Assembly: GCF_001667585.1 (NCBI RefSeq)
Contig: NZ_LZJZ01000104.1
Coordinates: 62,001 to 126,000, forward strand
Direction: 5' to 3'
From: Mycobacterium sp. E2733
GTDB taxonomy: Bacteria; Actinomycetota; Actinomycetes; Mycobacteriales; Mycobacteriaceae
Length of the DNA stretch: 64,000 nucleotides
Below are positions 51,371 through 60,126 of this stretch, piece by piece. A program made the translations under genes and the position numbers. The first letter of the stretch is position 1. Each line of letters starts with the position of its first letter. The notes under the pieces were generated by a model. It was not told the origin of the DNA. It made no database searches and saw only the letters and a program-made list of their open reading frames with translations.

Positions 51371-53829
51371 CGCCGGCCTCCGGTTGTCAGCACCTCGGTC
51401 ACGCCGGCGGCCGCGCCGCCCGTCGTGGCGGGCACCGCCCCATTGACCGGCGCGGACGCCGTGGTGGTCGGCGCATGCGCGGCGCCGTTTGTTTCGGCAT
51501 GGCCCCCTCGGGCTTTCCGGCTCTTTTGGAGCCGGGCGGCGGCCGTCTTGTAGATCGGCTGCTTGGAAACCGGATCCCAATCGGTGACCGTGAGTTCGTT
51601 GCCGGCCCGCTGATGGGCCTTGTTGCCGGTGTCCCAGTAGCCGTAATGGAACGGCACGAACAGGACGCCCTCGCGGATGCCGCAGATTCGGGCGGCGCAG
51701 GTGACGCAGCCGCGTGGCGTGCTCACCTCGACGAGGTCGCCCTCGCCGATGCCCAATCGCCGGGCGTCGGGTTCCGACACCTCGACCCACACCTCGGGCG
51801 CGGCATCTTGAAGTTGTTGTGCCCGAGCGGTTTTCGTTCGGGTGTGGAAGTGGTACACGGTGCGGCCGGTGATCAAGACGAACGGATGCTCGGGGCTGGG
51901 CCGCTCATGCGGGGGAACGTATTCGGCCGCCTTGATGATGGCCTTGCCGAAGGGATTCATGGACCGGTATTCATCGGGCTGCAACGGGGCGCCCGTGATC
52001 AGGTCCTTGCCGTAGGCCTCGCAGTAGTCCGGTGTCGCCCAGAAGTTCGCGTCGGCGTAGAGCCGTTCGGTACCGTCGGGATGCTCTGCGTTGCACGGCC
52101 ATTGGATGCCGCTGCCGCCGCGCAGCTTCTCGTAGCTCAGGCCGGTGTAGTCGCACGGCCGGCCCGCGGTGCATTCCTTCCACGCCTCGAACGCCGACTC
52201 GGGATCGGTCCACGGCGGGAACGGTTGGCCGTCCTTGTCGCGGAAGTCCATCCGCCGCGCGTAGTCCAGGAAGATATCAAGGTCTGAACGTGCGGAACCC
52301 GGTGGATCCACCGCCTTTTCGGACAGGTGCACGGTGCGGTCCGCGTTGGTGAAGGCGCCGGTTTTCTCCCCCCACGCCGCGGCGGGCAACACCACGTCGG
52401 CGAGTGCGGCGGTCTCGGTCATGAAGATATCCTGCACGATGAGGAACAGCCGCTCCTGGGAGAAGATGTCGCGGATTCGTGGCAACTCCGGCAGCGACAC
52501 TGCGGGATTGGTGGCGGTGACCCACAACATCCGCAGGGTCCCCTCCTCGGCGAAGCGGAACATCTGCATGGCATGGGTCGGCGGGGCGTAGTGCGGAATC
52601 TGCAGGGGCTCAAGGTTCCACAACTTCGCCAGTTCCTTGATGTGGGAGTCGTTGGACCAGTTGCGGAAGCCGGCCAGGTCCCCGTCCGCGCCGCACTCGC
52701 GGGTGTTCTCCGCGGTCGGCTGCCCGTTCATCTGCAGCAGACCGCAGCCCGGCTTGCCCAGCATGCCGCGCACCAGGTGGATGTTGTTGACCTGCACGGC
52801 CGCCGCGGTCGCCTGGTGCGATTGATAGAAGCCCTGTAACACGGTGGACAGCAACCGCTCGGCGGTGCCCAGTAGCCGCGCCGCTCGCCGGATGTCCTCG
52901 GCCGGCACCCCGCAGATCTCGGCGACCCGTTCCGGTGGGAACTCGTCGACCCGGCTGCGCAGCTCGTCGAAACCGACTGTGTGCGTGTCGATGTAGTCCC
53001 GGTCGATCCAGCCGTGGCCGATGATCTCGTGCAGCAGGCCGTTCATCAATGCGACGTTGGTGCCGGGCAGGGGAGCGAGGTGAACGGTGGCGTGCCGGGC
53101 AACCGGCGTGAGCCGGGGATCGACGCACACGATCGAGGGCGGTGAGTCGCCGGCCAGCCGGTCCAACATCCTGGCCCACAACACCGTTTGCGTCTCCGCG
53201 ACGTTGTGGCCGAACAGCGCGATGACGTCGGCATGGTCGACGTCGGTGTAGGAGCCCGGTTGCCCGTCGCAGCCGAAGGATTCCTTGAGCGCCTCGGCCG
53301 CCGTCGCGGTGCACAGGCGGGTGTTGCCGTCGACGTGGTTGGTGCCGATCGCCCCGTGCGCGATGGCCCCCTGGGTGTAGTACGCCTCGAGGAACAACTG
53401 CCCGGAGGTGTAGAACCCGATGGAACTGGGGCCGTAGCTGTCGAGCAGTTGTCTACTGCGAGCCACGATGTGGTCCATCGCCGTGTCCCAGTCGCACGGC
53501 TTCAAGTCGCCGCCGACTCGAATCATCGGGCTGGTCAACCGGTCTCGCGAATTATTGGCCTGCCAACCGAACAGGTCTTTGGGGTCGAGCCGGCCGTGGT
53601 TGACCCGGTCGACGGCGCGTCCCCGCACCCCGACGATTTGTCCGTCCTTGACGGCGATGTCCAGGCCGTCACCGTTGGAATGCAATACCGCCGCCGACTG
53701 CACCCAACGGTCCACCGACTCGGGCGTGACGCCGTCGGCCAGGTAGGTGTCGACCCGCTCGGGCCACGGCGTGCCCGGTTCGTACGGTGTCCGCGTTCCC
53801 CACGGGTCGGCGATCCGGTCTACTGTCAC
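51367..53829 (-). CDS. Molybdopterin oxidoreductase lacking the N-terminal Fe-S motif
   Basis: An 820-residue bis-MGD enzyme most like assimilatory nitrate reductase/formate dehydrogenase-type catalytic subunits (FYTSGQLFLEAYYTQGAIAHG, LFGHNVAETQTVLWARM, GKPGCGLLQMNGQPTAENTRECG, C-terminal MopB domain from ~640). Cys173 in NTRLCTATA sits at the usual Mo-ligand position. The N-terminal CxxC…C region that binds [4Fe-4S] in this class has no cysteine: residues 1–111 contain none and GRLCPKG is replaced by GRLDPKD. A Thr/Ala-rich tail of ~45 residues follows. Electron partner and substrate are unknown. GTG start. Confidence 0.82.
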   Translation of the reverse strand: MTVDRIADPWGTRTPYEPGTPWPERVDTYLADGVTPESVDRWVQSAAVLHSNGDGLDIAVKDGQIVGVRGRAVDRVNHGRLDPKDLFGWQANNSRDRLTSPMIRVGGDLKPCDWDTAMDHIVARSRQLLDSYGPSSIGFYTSGQLFLEAYYTQGAIAHGAIGTNHVDGNTRLCTATAAEALKESFGCDGQPGSYTDVDHADVIALFGHNVAETQTVLWARMLDRLAGDSPPSIVCVDPRLTPVARHATVHLAPLPGTNVALMNGLLHEIIGHGWIDRDYIDTHTVGFDELRSRVDEFPPERVAEICGVPAEDIRRAARLLGTAERLLSTVLQGFYQSHQATAAAVQVNNIHLVRGMLGKPGCGLLQMNGQPTAENTRECGADGDLAGFRNWSNDSHIKELAKLWNLEPLQIPHYAPPTHAMQMFRFAEEGTLRMLWVTATNPAVSLPELPRIRDIFSQERLFLIVQDIFMTETAALADVVLPAAAWGEKTGAFTNADRTVHLSEKAVDPPGSARSDLDIFLDYARRMDFRDKDGQPFPPWTDPESAFEAWKECTAGRPCDYTGLSYEKLRGGSGIQWPCNAEHPDGTERLYADANFWATPDYCEAYGKDLITGAPLQPDEYRSMNPFGKAIIKAAEYVPPHERPSPEHPFVLITGRTVYHFHTRTKTARAQQLQDAAPEVWVEVSEPDARRLGIGEGDLVEVSTPRGCVTCAARICGIREGVLFVPFHYGYWDTGNKAHQRAGNELTVTDWDPVSKQPIYKTAAARLQKSRKARGGHAETNGAAHAPTTTASAPVNGAVPATTGGAAAGVTEVLTTGGRR

Positions 53830-53879
53830 GCCGGGGGCGTACCCGGCCGCCGCGGTCCGAAACGTGGTGGTCAGGCGCT

Positions 53880-54575
53880 TTACAGCCCGAACTCGGCCTC
53901 GATGCCGTCGATCCCGGCGCGGATGGCCTTCAGAGCGTCGGCGCGGGCGCGCAACTTCGTTGCGGCATGGGCATGTTGGCGCAGACCGGCGAATTCGCGC
54001 GCGGCCTCCTCGGCGCGGCTCACCACCATCTCGGGCAGCACGATCTCGTCGACGAAGCCGGCGGCCAGCGCGGTCTCACCGAAGAACGTCTTGGCCAGCC
54101 CGGCCGCCTGCTGATAAGCCGACTGCGTCAGCCGCAGCTTCATGATCTCCAGGGCGGCGTACGGGATGACCATGCCGATCGCCACCTCGTTGGCCTGAAT
54201 GTTGTACGCGTGCGCGGCCACCCGGTGGTCGCCGGACGACAACAGGAAAGCCCCCATCGCGATGGCGTGGCCGGTGCAGGCCATCACGACCGGCTTGGGA
54301 TGCGACAGCAGCCGATAGGCCAGCTCGAAGCCGCCCCGCAGCATGTCGATCGCCGGCTGCGCCTCGCCCGATGTCAGGATCTTCAGGTCGAATCCGCCGC
54401 TGAACACCCGCTCGTTGCCGGTGATCACCAACGCCCCGGCGTTGTCCGCGTCGGCCCGGTCGATCGCCTCGCCCAGCGCCTGCTGCATCGTCGGACCCAG
54501 GGCGTTGACCTTGCCGTCGTCCATCTTGATGACCGCGATGGAATCCTTGAGGCTGTAGTGGACCGGGCCGCTCAT
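53880..54575 (-). CDS. echA3: Enoyl-CoA hydratase/isomerase, EchA3
   Basis: A 231-residue crotonase-fold protein from the ATG at 54575 (MSGPVHYSLKDSIAVIKMDD); the longer frame adds non-coding sequence. CoA-binding/oxyanion motifs are NERVFSGGFDLKIL and ACTGHAIAMGAFLLSSGDHR. Length and position agree with M. tuberculosis EchA3 (Rv0632c). The usual catalytic glutamates are not obvious, so the precise reaction is uncertain. Confidence 0.88.
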   Translation of the reverse strand: MSGPVHYSLKDSIAVIKMDDGKVNALGPTMQQALGEAIDRADADNAGALVITGNERVFSGGFDLKILTSGEAQPAIDMLRGGFELAYRLLSHPKPVVMACTGHAIAMGAFLLSSGDHRVAAHAYNIQANEVAIGMVIPYAALEIMKLRLTQSAYQQAAGLAKTFFGETALAAGFVDEIVLPEMVVSRAEEAAREFAGLRQHAHAATKLRARADALKAIRAGIDGIEAEFGL

Positions 54576-54595
54576 CGGTTGCTGGCTCCTTGCCG

Positions 54596-55429
54596 TCACG
54601 CGGGCTGACTGTGGTGTTTGCCCAGCTCGTCCTCGGCCTCGCCCCAGCGCAGGCTGACATCGGTGGGCTCGTCGAGCTGGCGGGTGCGCCATCTGTCCTG
54701 CGTTTCCCGCACCGCGCCGTTGATCCGTTCGATCTCGCTGCGGAACACCTCGGGACGGGTTTCCTTGCTGGCGTAGTGGAAGTAGGTCAGCAGCCCGCGC
54801 AGCAGCTCCAGCTTCTGCTTCTCCCGCTTCGCCAGGTCGTGGGTGGTCATCAGCTCGATGCGCTGGACGGGCGGCAGCGAGTCCCAGTCCAGCACCACCT
54901 TGGTTTCCAGCGGAACGCGTTCGCGCTCCCAGAACCGGCGCCCTTGCGGGCGTTTCGGCCGGTCGAAGTAGCTGATGGTGCCGGTGAAGCGCGATTCGAT
55001 GCCACTGCCGATCTCAGCGCGGTCGAGCGCCGAATCCCACACCATGCGCCATTCCTGGCCGGGAGCCAGCACCGGCAACTCGCGGGGGAGCCGCAGTTCG
55101 GCGACGTCGGCGTAACCGTCGGTGGCGTGTTCGTATTCGGCGACCGTCGGCGGATTCATGAACGAGAACGTGATGTCGTACGCGGCGGTTTGACCAAAGT
55201 TCCTGACCACCAGTTCGATCACGTGCCAGTCGGCGGGGTGCGGTTCCATGAACATCGCCACTTGCGGCCGGGTCTGCTCCGCGACCAGTCGACGATTGCG
55301 GGTGATCTGCCGGTTGGTGAAGATCAGGGTGACGACGGCTAGCGCGATTGCGGCCCAGGCCGCCCACGCGATCCAGGTGCTGGACCCGACGTGCGTGATT
55401 CCGTGCCAGCCGTCCTGGATCCACCCCAT
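54596..55429 (-). CDS. Conserved single-pass membrane protein (Rv0633c-like)
   Basis: A 277-residue protein. The ATG at 55429 is preferred over the GTG at 55438 because GGAAGG lies 8 bases upstream of it. One N-terminal membrane segment (TWIAWAAWAAIALAVVTLIF) is followed by a beta-rich domain (PQVAMFMEPHPADWHVIELVVRNFGQTAAYDITFSF) and a charged helical tail. Function unknown; conserved next to echA3 and the glyoxalase gene. Confidence 0.8.
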   Translation of the reverse strand: MGWIQDGWHGITHVGSSTWIAWAAWAAIALAVVTLIFTNRQITRNRRLVAEQTRPQVAMFMEPHPADWHVIELVVRNFGQTAAYDITFSFMNPPTVAEYEHATDGYADVAELRLPRELPVLAPGQEWRMVWDSALDRAEIGSGIESRFTGTISYFDRPKRPQGRRFWERERVPLETKVVLDWDSLPPVQRIELMTTHDLAKREKQKLELLRGLLTYFHYASKETRPEVFRSEIERINGAVRETQDRWRTRQLDEPTDVSLRWGEAEDELGKHHSQPA

Positions 55430-55498
55430 GGAATCCACCTTCCGCTTATATCACAGGCCGGTTGCCGGCTCGTCCCGATCGAGCGATCGCCGCCCGCC

Positions 55499-56212
55499 TC
55501 AGCCGCCCATCAGCATTCGCCACTGGGCCAGATCCGCGGCGCGATAAACGTAGTTGGAACGCTTGACTTCCGACAACGATGCGCTCGGTTCGGCCGAATA
55601 CCAGTGCCCGGGAAAAACCGTCGGGTCGCCGGGCAAGGTCGCGAGTTGCTGCAGGCTGCGGTACATCTCGTCGGAATCCCCGCCGGGAAAGTCGGTCCGG
55701 CCGCAGCCCTCCAGGAACAACGTGTCACCGGCCACGAGGCGGCCATCCAGCAGGAAACACTGGCTGCCGGGCGTGTGACCGGGCGTGTGCAGCAACTCGA
55801 TCTCGATGTCGCCGATGCTGACCTTGTCGTGATTCTCGTGGGCGGTGAGGTCGCCGAGGCTGACCCCGGTGACTCGCGAAACCCATTGCGCCTCACGGGT
55901 ATTGACATGCACCGGCACGGCTTTTCGTTCCAGCAGCTCGGCCAGGCCCTGCAGCGAAAAGCCCATCATCGATCCGCCCACGTGGTCGGGATGGTGATGG
56001 GTCACCAGCACTCCCGACAGGTGCATGCCGTCGGCCTCCAGCGTGTCGAGCAGTTCGCCGGCCGCATAGGCGGGGTCGACCACCACGCAATCGCCCGTTT
56101 CGCGGTCGCCGATCAGGTAGGCGAAGTTGCGCATCTGGGTCGCGAACATGTCGCCGCCGGCGAAATCGCGCCCCGAGAGCAGTTGACGAAAGTACAGCCG
56201 GTCCGTTGACAC
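55499..56212 (-). CDS. MBL-fold hydrolase (glyoxalase II-like)
   Basis: A 237-residue metallo-beta-lactamase-fold protein with THHHPDHVGG (residues 71–80), HTPGHTPGSQCFLLDG, VAGDTLFLEGCGRTDFPGGD and FPGHWYS metal-ligand motifs. It corresponds to Rv0634c, annotated as glyoxalase II. Persulfide dioxygenase-like activity cannot be excluded. GTG start. Confidence 0.87.
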   Translation of the reverse strand: MSTDRLYFRQLLSGRDFAGGDMFATQMRNFAYLIGDRETGDCVVVDPAYAAGELLDTLEADGMHLSGVLVTHHHPDHVGGSMMGFSLQGLAELLERKAVPVHVNTREAQWVSRVTGVSLGDLTAHENHDKVSIGDIEIELLHTPGHTPGSQCFLLDGRLVAGDTLFLEGCGRTDFPGGDSDEMYRSLQQLATLPGDPTVFPGHWYSAEPSASLSEVKRSNYVYRAADLAQWRMLMGG

Positions 56213-56321
56213 GTGACCAGACTAGGACGTGCCCGCGAGGGTCCGCAGCGCCGCCTCGAACTTGGCGAAACACCACGTGTGAGCATCGATTGGGGGTCTG
56301 TTCAGTGGGTATTGTTGGCGC

Positions 56322-56531
56322 ATGAGGAAGAAGGTCGAGATCGAGATCGACGTCGATCTGATTGACGAGGCGATACGCCGCTTCCAGCTGGCGGATGCCC
56401 GCGAGGCCGTCAACCTCGCGTTGCGCACCCTGCTCACCGGAGCCGACGCCGACGAATCGGGCGAAGATTACGACGAGTTCAGCGACCTCAGCGCGTGGCA
56501 GCTCCGCCGGAGCGGCGAGGGCGGGGCCTAA
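56322..56531 (+). CDS. VapB-type antitoxin-like protein (Rv0634A-like)
   Basis: A 69-residue protein with a ribbon-helix-helix start typical of VapB antitoxins (RKKVEIEIDVDLIDEAIRRFQLADAREAVNLALRTLL) and an acidic tail. No VapC PIN toxin lies on either side, so it is an orphan, as I recall for Rv0634A. Confidence 0.7.
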   Translation: MRKKVEIEIDVDLIDEAIRRFQLADAREAVNLALRTLLTGADADESGEDYDEFSDLSAWQLRRSGEGGA

Positions 56532-56538
56532 AGCCCGT

Positions 56539-56568
56539 TTGGACCGGCTGCGAGCCAGGTTGTACCCT
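56539..56568 (+). promoter_or_regulatory. Promoter of the tRNA cluster
   Basis: TTGGAC (56539–56544) and TACCCT (56563–56568), 18 bases apart, lie 36 bases before tRNA-Thr, close to the SigA consensus used at stable-RNA genes. Confidence 0.55.
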
Positions 56569-56604
56569 CTTTTAGGCCCGCGGCACTGCCGATTCGGGTG
56601 AACG

Positions 56605-56677
56605 GCCCCCTTAGCTCAGTCGGTAGAGCGTTTCCATGGTAAGGAAAAGGTCAACGGTTCGATTCCGTTAGGGGGCT
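56605..56677 (+). tRNA. tRNA-Thr (GGT)
   Basis: A 73-base cloverleaf. Acceptor GCCCCCT pairs with AGGGGGC; D-arm AGCTCAGTCGGTAGAGC; anticodon stem TTTCC/GGAAA around loop ATGGTAA (anticodon GGT); T-arm with GGTTCGATTCC. CCA is not encoded. Confidence 0.95.
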
Positions 56678-56729
56678 CGGCGGACGCCGAGCAGGCGTGG
56701 CGGCCCCGACCCCAAAAGGGGTGGGCAGA

Positions 56730-56803
<74 letters not shown>

Positions 56804-56845
56804 CAACACAACAATGCACTTTGAGAGATTTGAGAGAGAACCGTC

Positions 56846-57013
56846 ATGGCTTCCAGTACCGACGTGCGGCCGAAGATCACCTTGGCCTGCGAGGTGTGCA
56901 AGCACCGCAACTACATCACCAAGAAGAACCGCCGGAACGACCCGGACCGCATGGAGCTCAAGAAGTTCTGCCCGAACTGCGGCAAGCACCAGGCGCACCG
57001 AGAGACGCGCTAG
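56846..57013 (+). CDS. rpmG: 50S ribosomal protein L33
   Basis: A 55-residue L33 of the zinc-binding (C+) type, with CEVCKHRNYITKKNRRND and FCPNCGKHQAHRETR. The four Cys identify the form kept when zinc is available. It sits between tRNA-Met and hadA, as rpmG2 does in M. tuberculosis. Confidence 0.95.
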   Translation: MASSTDVRPKITLACEVCKHRNYITKKNRRNDPDRMELKKFCPNCGKHQAHRETR

Positions 57014-57048
57014 CGGCGACCCGCGACCGTTTATTCAGATCGACTAGG

Positions 57049-57054
57049 TAGATT
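57049..57054 (+). promoter_or_regulatory. Putative –10 element for hadA
   Basis: TAGATT ends 8 bases before the hadA GTG, with no Shine–Dalgarno between. This spacing is typical of leaderless mycobacterial transcripts. Confidence 0.45.
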
Positions 57055-57062
57055 TTAGAGCC

Positions 57063-57542
57063 GTGCCGTTAACCGAAGACATCGTCGGTATGCACTACCG
57101 CTATCCCGACTATTACGTCGTGGAGCGGGAAAAGATCCGCGAGCACGCCGTCGCCGTGCAGAACGACGACGCCGCATTCCTCGAGGAGAAGGCGGCGGCC
57201 GAACTCGGGTATGACGGGCTGCTGGCCCCGCTGACGTTCATTTGCGTGTTTGGCTACAAGGCGCAGACGGCGTTCTTCAAGCACGCCAATATCGCCGTCC
57301 ATGACGCGCAGATCGTTCAGGTCGACCAGGTGCTGAAGTTCAATACGCCGATCGTGGCGGGCGACAAGCTGTACTGCGATGTCTACGTGGACTCGATGCG
57401 GGTTTCGCACGGCACCCAGATCATCGTGACCAAGAACATCATCACCAACGAGGCCGGTGATGTAGTGCAGGAGACCTACACGACCCTGGCGGGCCGTGCC
57501 GGCGAGGATGGAGAAGAGGGATTTTCTGATGCCACTGCGTGA
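57063..57542 (+). CDS. hadA: (3R)-hydroxyacyl-ACP dehydratase subunit HadA
   Basis: A 159-residue hot-dog-fold subunit of the FAS-II dehydratase that elongates mycolic acid precursors. N-terminal MHYRYPDYYVVEREKIREHA and GLLAPLTFICVFGYKAQ are characteristic; HadA lacks the catalytic pair and positions substrate for HadB. The 3' end overlaps hadB by 14 bases. Confidence 0.95.
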   Translation: MPLTEDIVGMHYRYPDYYVVEREKIREHAVAVQNDDAAFLEEKAAAELGYDGLLAPLTFICVFGYKAQTAFFKHANIAVHDAQIVQVDQVLKFNTPIVAGDKLYCDVYVDSMRVSHGTQIIVTKNIITNEAGDVVQETYTTLAGRAGEDGEEGFSDATA

Positions 57543-57957
57543 GTTCAGCTCGGTGAAGGTCGGTGACCAGCTCCCCGAGCGGACCTACCCGCTGACCCGT
57601 CAGGACCTGGTGAATTATGCGGGGGTCTCCGGCGACCTGAACCCGATCCACTGGGACGACGAGATGGCCAAGGTCGTCGGGCTGGACACCGCGATCGCGC
57701 ACGGCATGCTGACCATGGGCATCGGCGGCGGCTACGTCACCTCGTGGATCGGTGACCCCGGCGCGGTCACCGAGTACAACGTGCGGTTCACCGCCGTCGT
57801 GCCGGTGCCCAACGACGGTAAGGGCGCCGAGCTGGTTTTCAGCGGGCGGGTCAAGTCCGTCGATCCCGAGACCAAGTCCGTGACCATCGCGCTCACGGCC
57901 ACCACCGGCGGCAAGAAGATCTTCGGCAGGGCTATCGCGTCCGCAACGCTGGCGTAA
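57529..57957 (+). CDS. hadB: (3R)-hydroxyacyl-ACP dehydratase catalytic subunit HadB
   Basis: A 142-residue MaoC-like catalytic subunit shared by HadAB and HadBC. The dyad is Asp36 and His41 in GDLNPIHWDDE, followed by AHGMLTMGIGGGYV. Start fixed by the MPLREFSSVKVGD N-terminus. Target pathway of thiacetazone and isoxyl in mycobacteria. Confidence 0.96.
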   Translation: MPLREFSSVKVGDQLPERTYPLTRQDLVNYAGVSGDLNPIHWDDEMAKVVGLDTAIAHGMLTMGIGGGYVTSWIGDPGAVTEYNVRFTAVVPVPNDGKGAELVFSGRVKSVDPETKSVTIALTATTGGKKIFGRAIASATLA

Positions 57958-57960
57958 CCC

Positions 57961-58467
57961 ATGGCGCTCAAAACAGACATCCGGGGAATGATCTGGCGCT
58001 ACCCGGACTACTTCGTCGTCGGCCGCGAGCAACTCCGCCAGTTCGCGCTGGCCGTCAAGAACCGCCACCCGTCGCACTTCGACGAAGCCGCGGCCGCCGA
58101 TCTCGGCCACGACGCGATCCTCGCGCCCCTGACCTTCGCGACCATCTTCGCCAAGCTGGTCCAGCTGGATTTCTTCCGGCACGTCGACATCGGCATGGAA
58201 ACCCTGGTGATCGTCCAGGTCGACCAGCGGTTCGTGTTCGCCCAGCCGATCAAGGCCGGCGACAAGCTGTGGGCCCGGATGGACATCCTGTCGGTGGACG
58301 AGCGGTTCGGCGCCGACATCGTCGTCACGAAGAACATCTGCACCAATGACGATGGCGAGTTGGTCATGGAGGCTTACACCACGTTGATGAGCCAGTTCAA
58401 CGACCAGGCGGCCTCATCCAACCTGCGTTGGGACCCTGAGTCCGGCCAGGTCGTCAGAACGGCGTAA
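57961..58467 (+). CDS. hadC: (3R)-hydroxyacyl-ACP dehydratase subunit HadC
   Basis: A 168-residue HadA paralogue (IRGMIWRYPDYFVVGREQLRQFA, APLTFATIFAKLVQLDFF) that pairs with HadB for long meromycolate chains. It starts 3 bases after the hadB stop. Confidence 0.95.
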   Translation: MALKTDIRGMIWRYPDYFVVGREQLRQFALAVKNRHPSHFDEAAAADLGHDAILAPLTFATIFAKLVQLDFFRHVDIGMETLVIVQVDQRFVFAQPIKAGDKLWARMDILSVDERFGADIVVTKNICTNDDGELVMEAYTTLMSQFNDQAASSNLRWDPESGQVVRTA

Positions 58468-58524
58468 TTAGTATCTGGCTCGCGCGTGGATGTACACTCG
58501 GACCTCGGGGTTTTCCCAGCATTA

Positions 58525-58561
58525 GCGCGCTTTCCGTGAGTCGAGCAATCGGAAGGCGCGC
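58525..58561 (+). terminator. Hairpin between hadC and tRNA-Trp
   Basis: GCGCGCTTTCCG pairs with CGGAAGGCGCGC (12 pairs, one G·U) around a 13-base loop, 58 bases after hadC. Likely hadABC terminator, though it could lie in the leader of the tRNA-Trp/secE transcript; a TACACT –10-like hexamer lies upstream at 58493. Confidence 0.55.
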
Positions 58562-58611
58562 GTGTCATGTAAGCCCCGGTAGGTAAGCGCAGGTTGGCCT
58601 GCCAACCGCAA

Positions 58612-58684
<73 letters not shown>

Positions 58685-58831
58685 CTGAACACGACGTCCG
58701 GCGACGATGCGGGCCGGAATGGCCCGAGGAGGAGCCGGACAATAGAAAGGGCGTGCCATGGTGGACACTGGAATGGTGCCCACAACCACGGGCACGGCCT
58801 GCGGGAAACTAGCAAACTTAAGGAGCATGCG

Positions 58832-59287
58832 GTGAGCGACGAAGGCGACGCAGCCAACGACGCCACAAGCGACGGCGCTGACAGGGAGGACGACCGCGCG
58901 AACGGCGGTCGGACCGCTGTGGTGACGCGGCCGCAGCGCCCCACCGGCAAACGATCCCGGCAGCGAGCGGCCGATGCCGGCGAGGACGCCGACGTAGAGT
59001 CGGCGGACGAGGTTGAGGTTGCCAAGGAGGACAAGTCCGCCAAGGGCGCCAAAGCCAAGAAGGCCAAAAAGCCGAGGAAGCCCGGTGACCGTTCGGCCAA
59101 CCCGTTCGTCTTCGTCTACAACTACCTCAAGCAGGTGGTTGCGGAGATGCGGAAGGTTATTTGGCCCAACCGCAAGCAGATGCTCACCTACACATCCGTG
59201 GTGCTGGCGTTCCTGGCTTTCATGGTGGCGCTGGTCGGCCTCGCGGACTTCGGCCTCACCAAGCTGGTGCTGCTGGTGTTCGGCTGA
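58832..59287 (+). CDS. secE: Preprotein translocase subunit SecE
   Basis: A 151-residue SecE. A long charged Asp/Lys/Arg-rich N-terminal region precedes the SecE core (NPFVFVYNYLKQVVAEMRKVIWPNRKQMLTYT) and one membrane helix (VVLAFLAFMVALVGLADFGLTKLVLLV). GTG start with AAGGAG upstream. nusG follows. Confidence 0.95.
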   Translation: MSDEGDAANDATSDGADREDDRANGGRTAVVTRPQRPTGKRSRQRAADAGEDADVESADEVEVAKEDKSAKGAKAKKAKKPRKPGDRSANPFVFVYNYLKQVVAEMRKVIWPNRKQMLTYTSVVLAFLAFMVALVGLADFGLTKLVLLVFG

Positions 59288-59314
59288 GCGAGAAGATAGA
59301 GAGGACTGAAAACC

Positions 59315-60082
59315 GTGACTACCTTCGACGGTGACACGTCCGCGGGTGAAGCGGTCGACGTAGAAGAGCGTGCCGAGGGCACGGAGGCGCTGGAACCGGC
59401 CCCGGAAGAGGCGGTAGAAACCCCGGCGGCCGAGGCCCCCGAGCAGTCGGCCGAAGAGGTCGACCCGGCGGCCGCGCTCAAGGCGGAACTGCGCAGCAAG
59501 CCTGGCGACTGGTACGTCATCCACTCCTACGCGGGATACGAGAACAAGGTCAAAGCCAACCTCGAGACCCGCGTGCAGAACCTGGACGTCGGCGACTACA
59601 TCTTCCAGGTCGAGGTGCCCACCGAAGAGGTCACCGAGATCAAGAACGGCCAGCGCAAGCAGGTCAATCGCAAGGTGCTACCCGGCTACATCCTGGTGCG
59701 CATGGACCTGACCGACGACTCGTGGGCCGCGGTGCGCAACACGCCGGGCGTCACCGGGTTCGTCGGGGCGACTTCGCGCCCGTCCGCGCTGACGCTCGAC
59801 GACGTGGTCAAATTCCTGCTGCCGCGCGGGGCGACCAAGAAGGCCGCCAAGGGCGCGGCCACCACCGCCGCCGCCGCCGAGGCGGGCGGGCTGGAGCGTC
59901 CGGCCGTCGAGGTCGACTACGAGGTCGGCGAATCGGTGACGGTCATGGACGGGCCGTTCGCCACGTTGCCGGCGACCATCAGCGAGGTCAACGGCGAACA
60001 GCAGAAGCTCAAGGTGCTGGTGTCGATCTTCGGCCGCGAAACGCCGGTGGAATTGACGTTCAGCCAGGTCTCCAAGATTTAG
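59315..60082 (+). CDS. nusG: Transcription termination/antitermination factor NusG
   Basis: A 255-residue NusG. An acidic Glu/Ala-rich N-terminal extension (~60 residues) precedes the NGN domain (WYVIHSYAGYENKVKANLETR, PGYILVRMDLTDDSW), an Ala/Lys linker and the KOW domain (ESVTVMDGPFATLPATISEVN). Confidence 0.96.
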   Translation: MTTFDGDTSAGEAVDVEERAEGTEALEPAPEEAVETPAAEAPEQSAEEVDPAAALKAELRSKPGDWYVIHSYAGYENKVKANLETRVQNLDVGDYIFQVEVPTEEVTEIKNGQRKQVNRKVLPGYILVRMDLTDDSWAAVRNTPGVTGFVGATSRPSALTLDDVVKFLLPRGATKKAAKGAATTAAAAEAGGLERPAVEVDYEVGESVTVMDGPFATLPATISEVNGEQQKLKVLVSIFGRETPVELTFSQVSKI

Positions 60083-60126
60083 CTCGGGCAGTTACGCCCA
60101 CCCCCAGGAAGGAACACCAACATCTC

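Noticed and set aside
56220..56600. A VapC toxin partner for the VapB-like gene
   Set aside because: No PIN-domain frame on either strand on either side.
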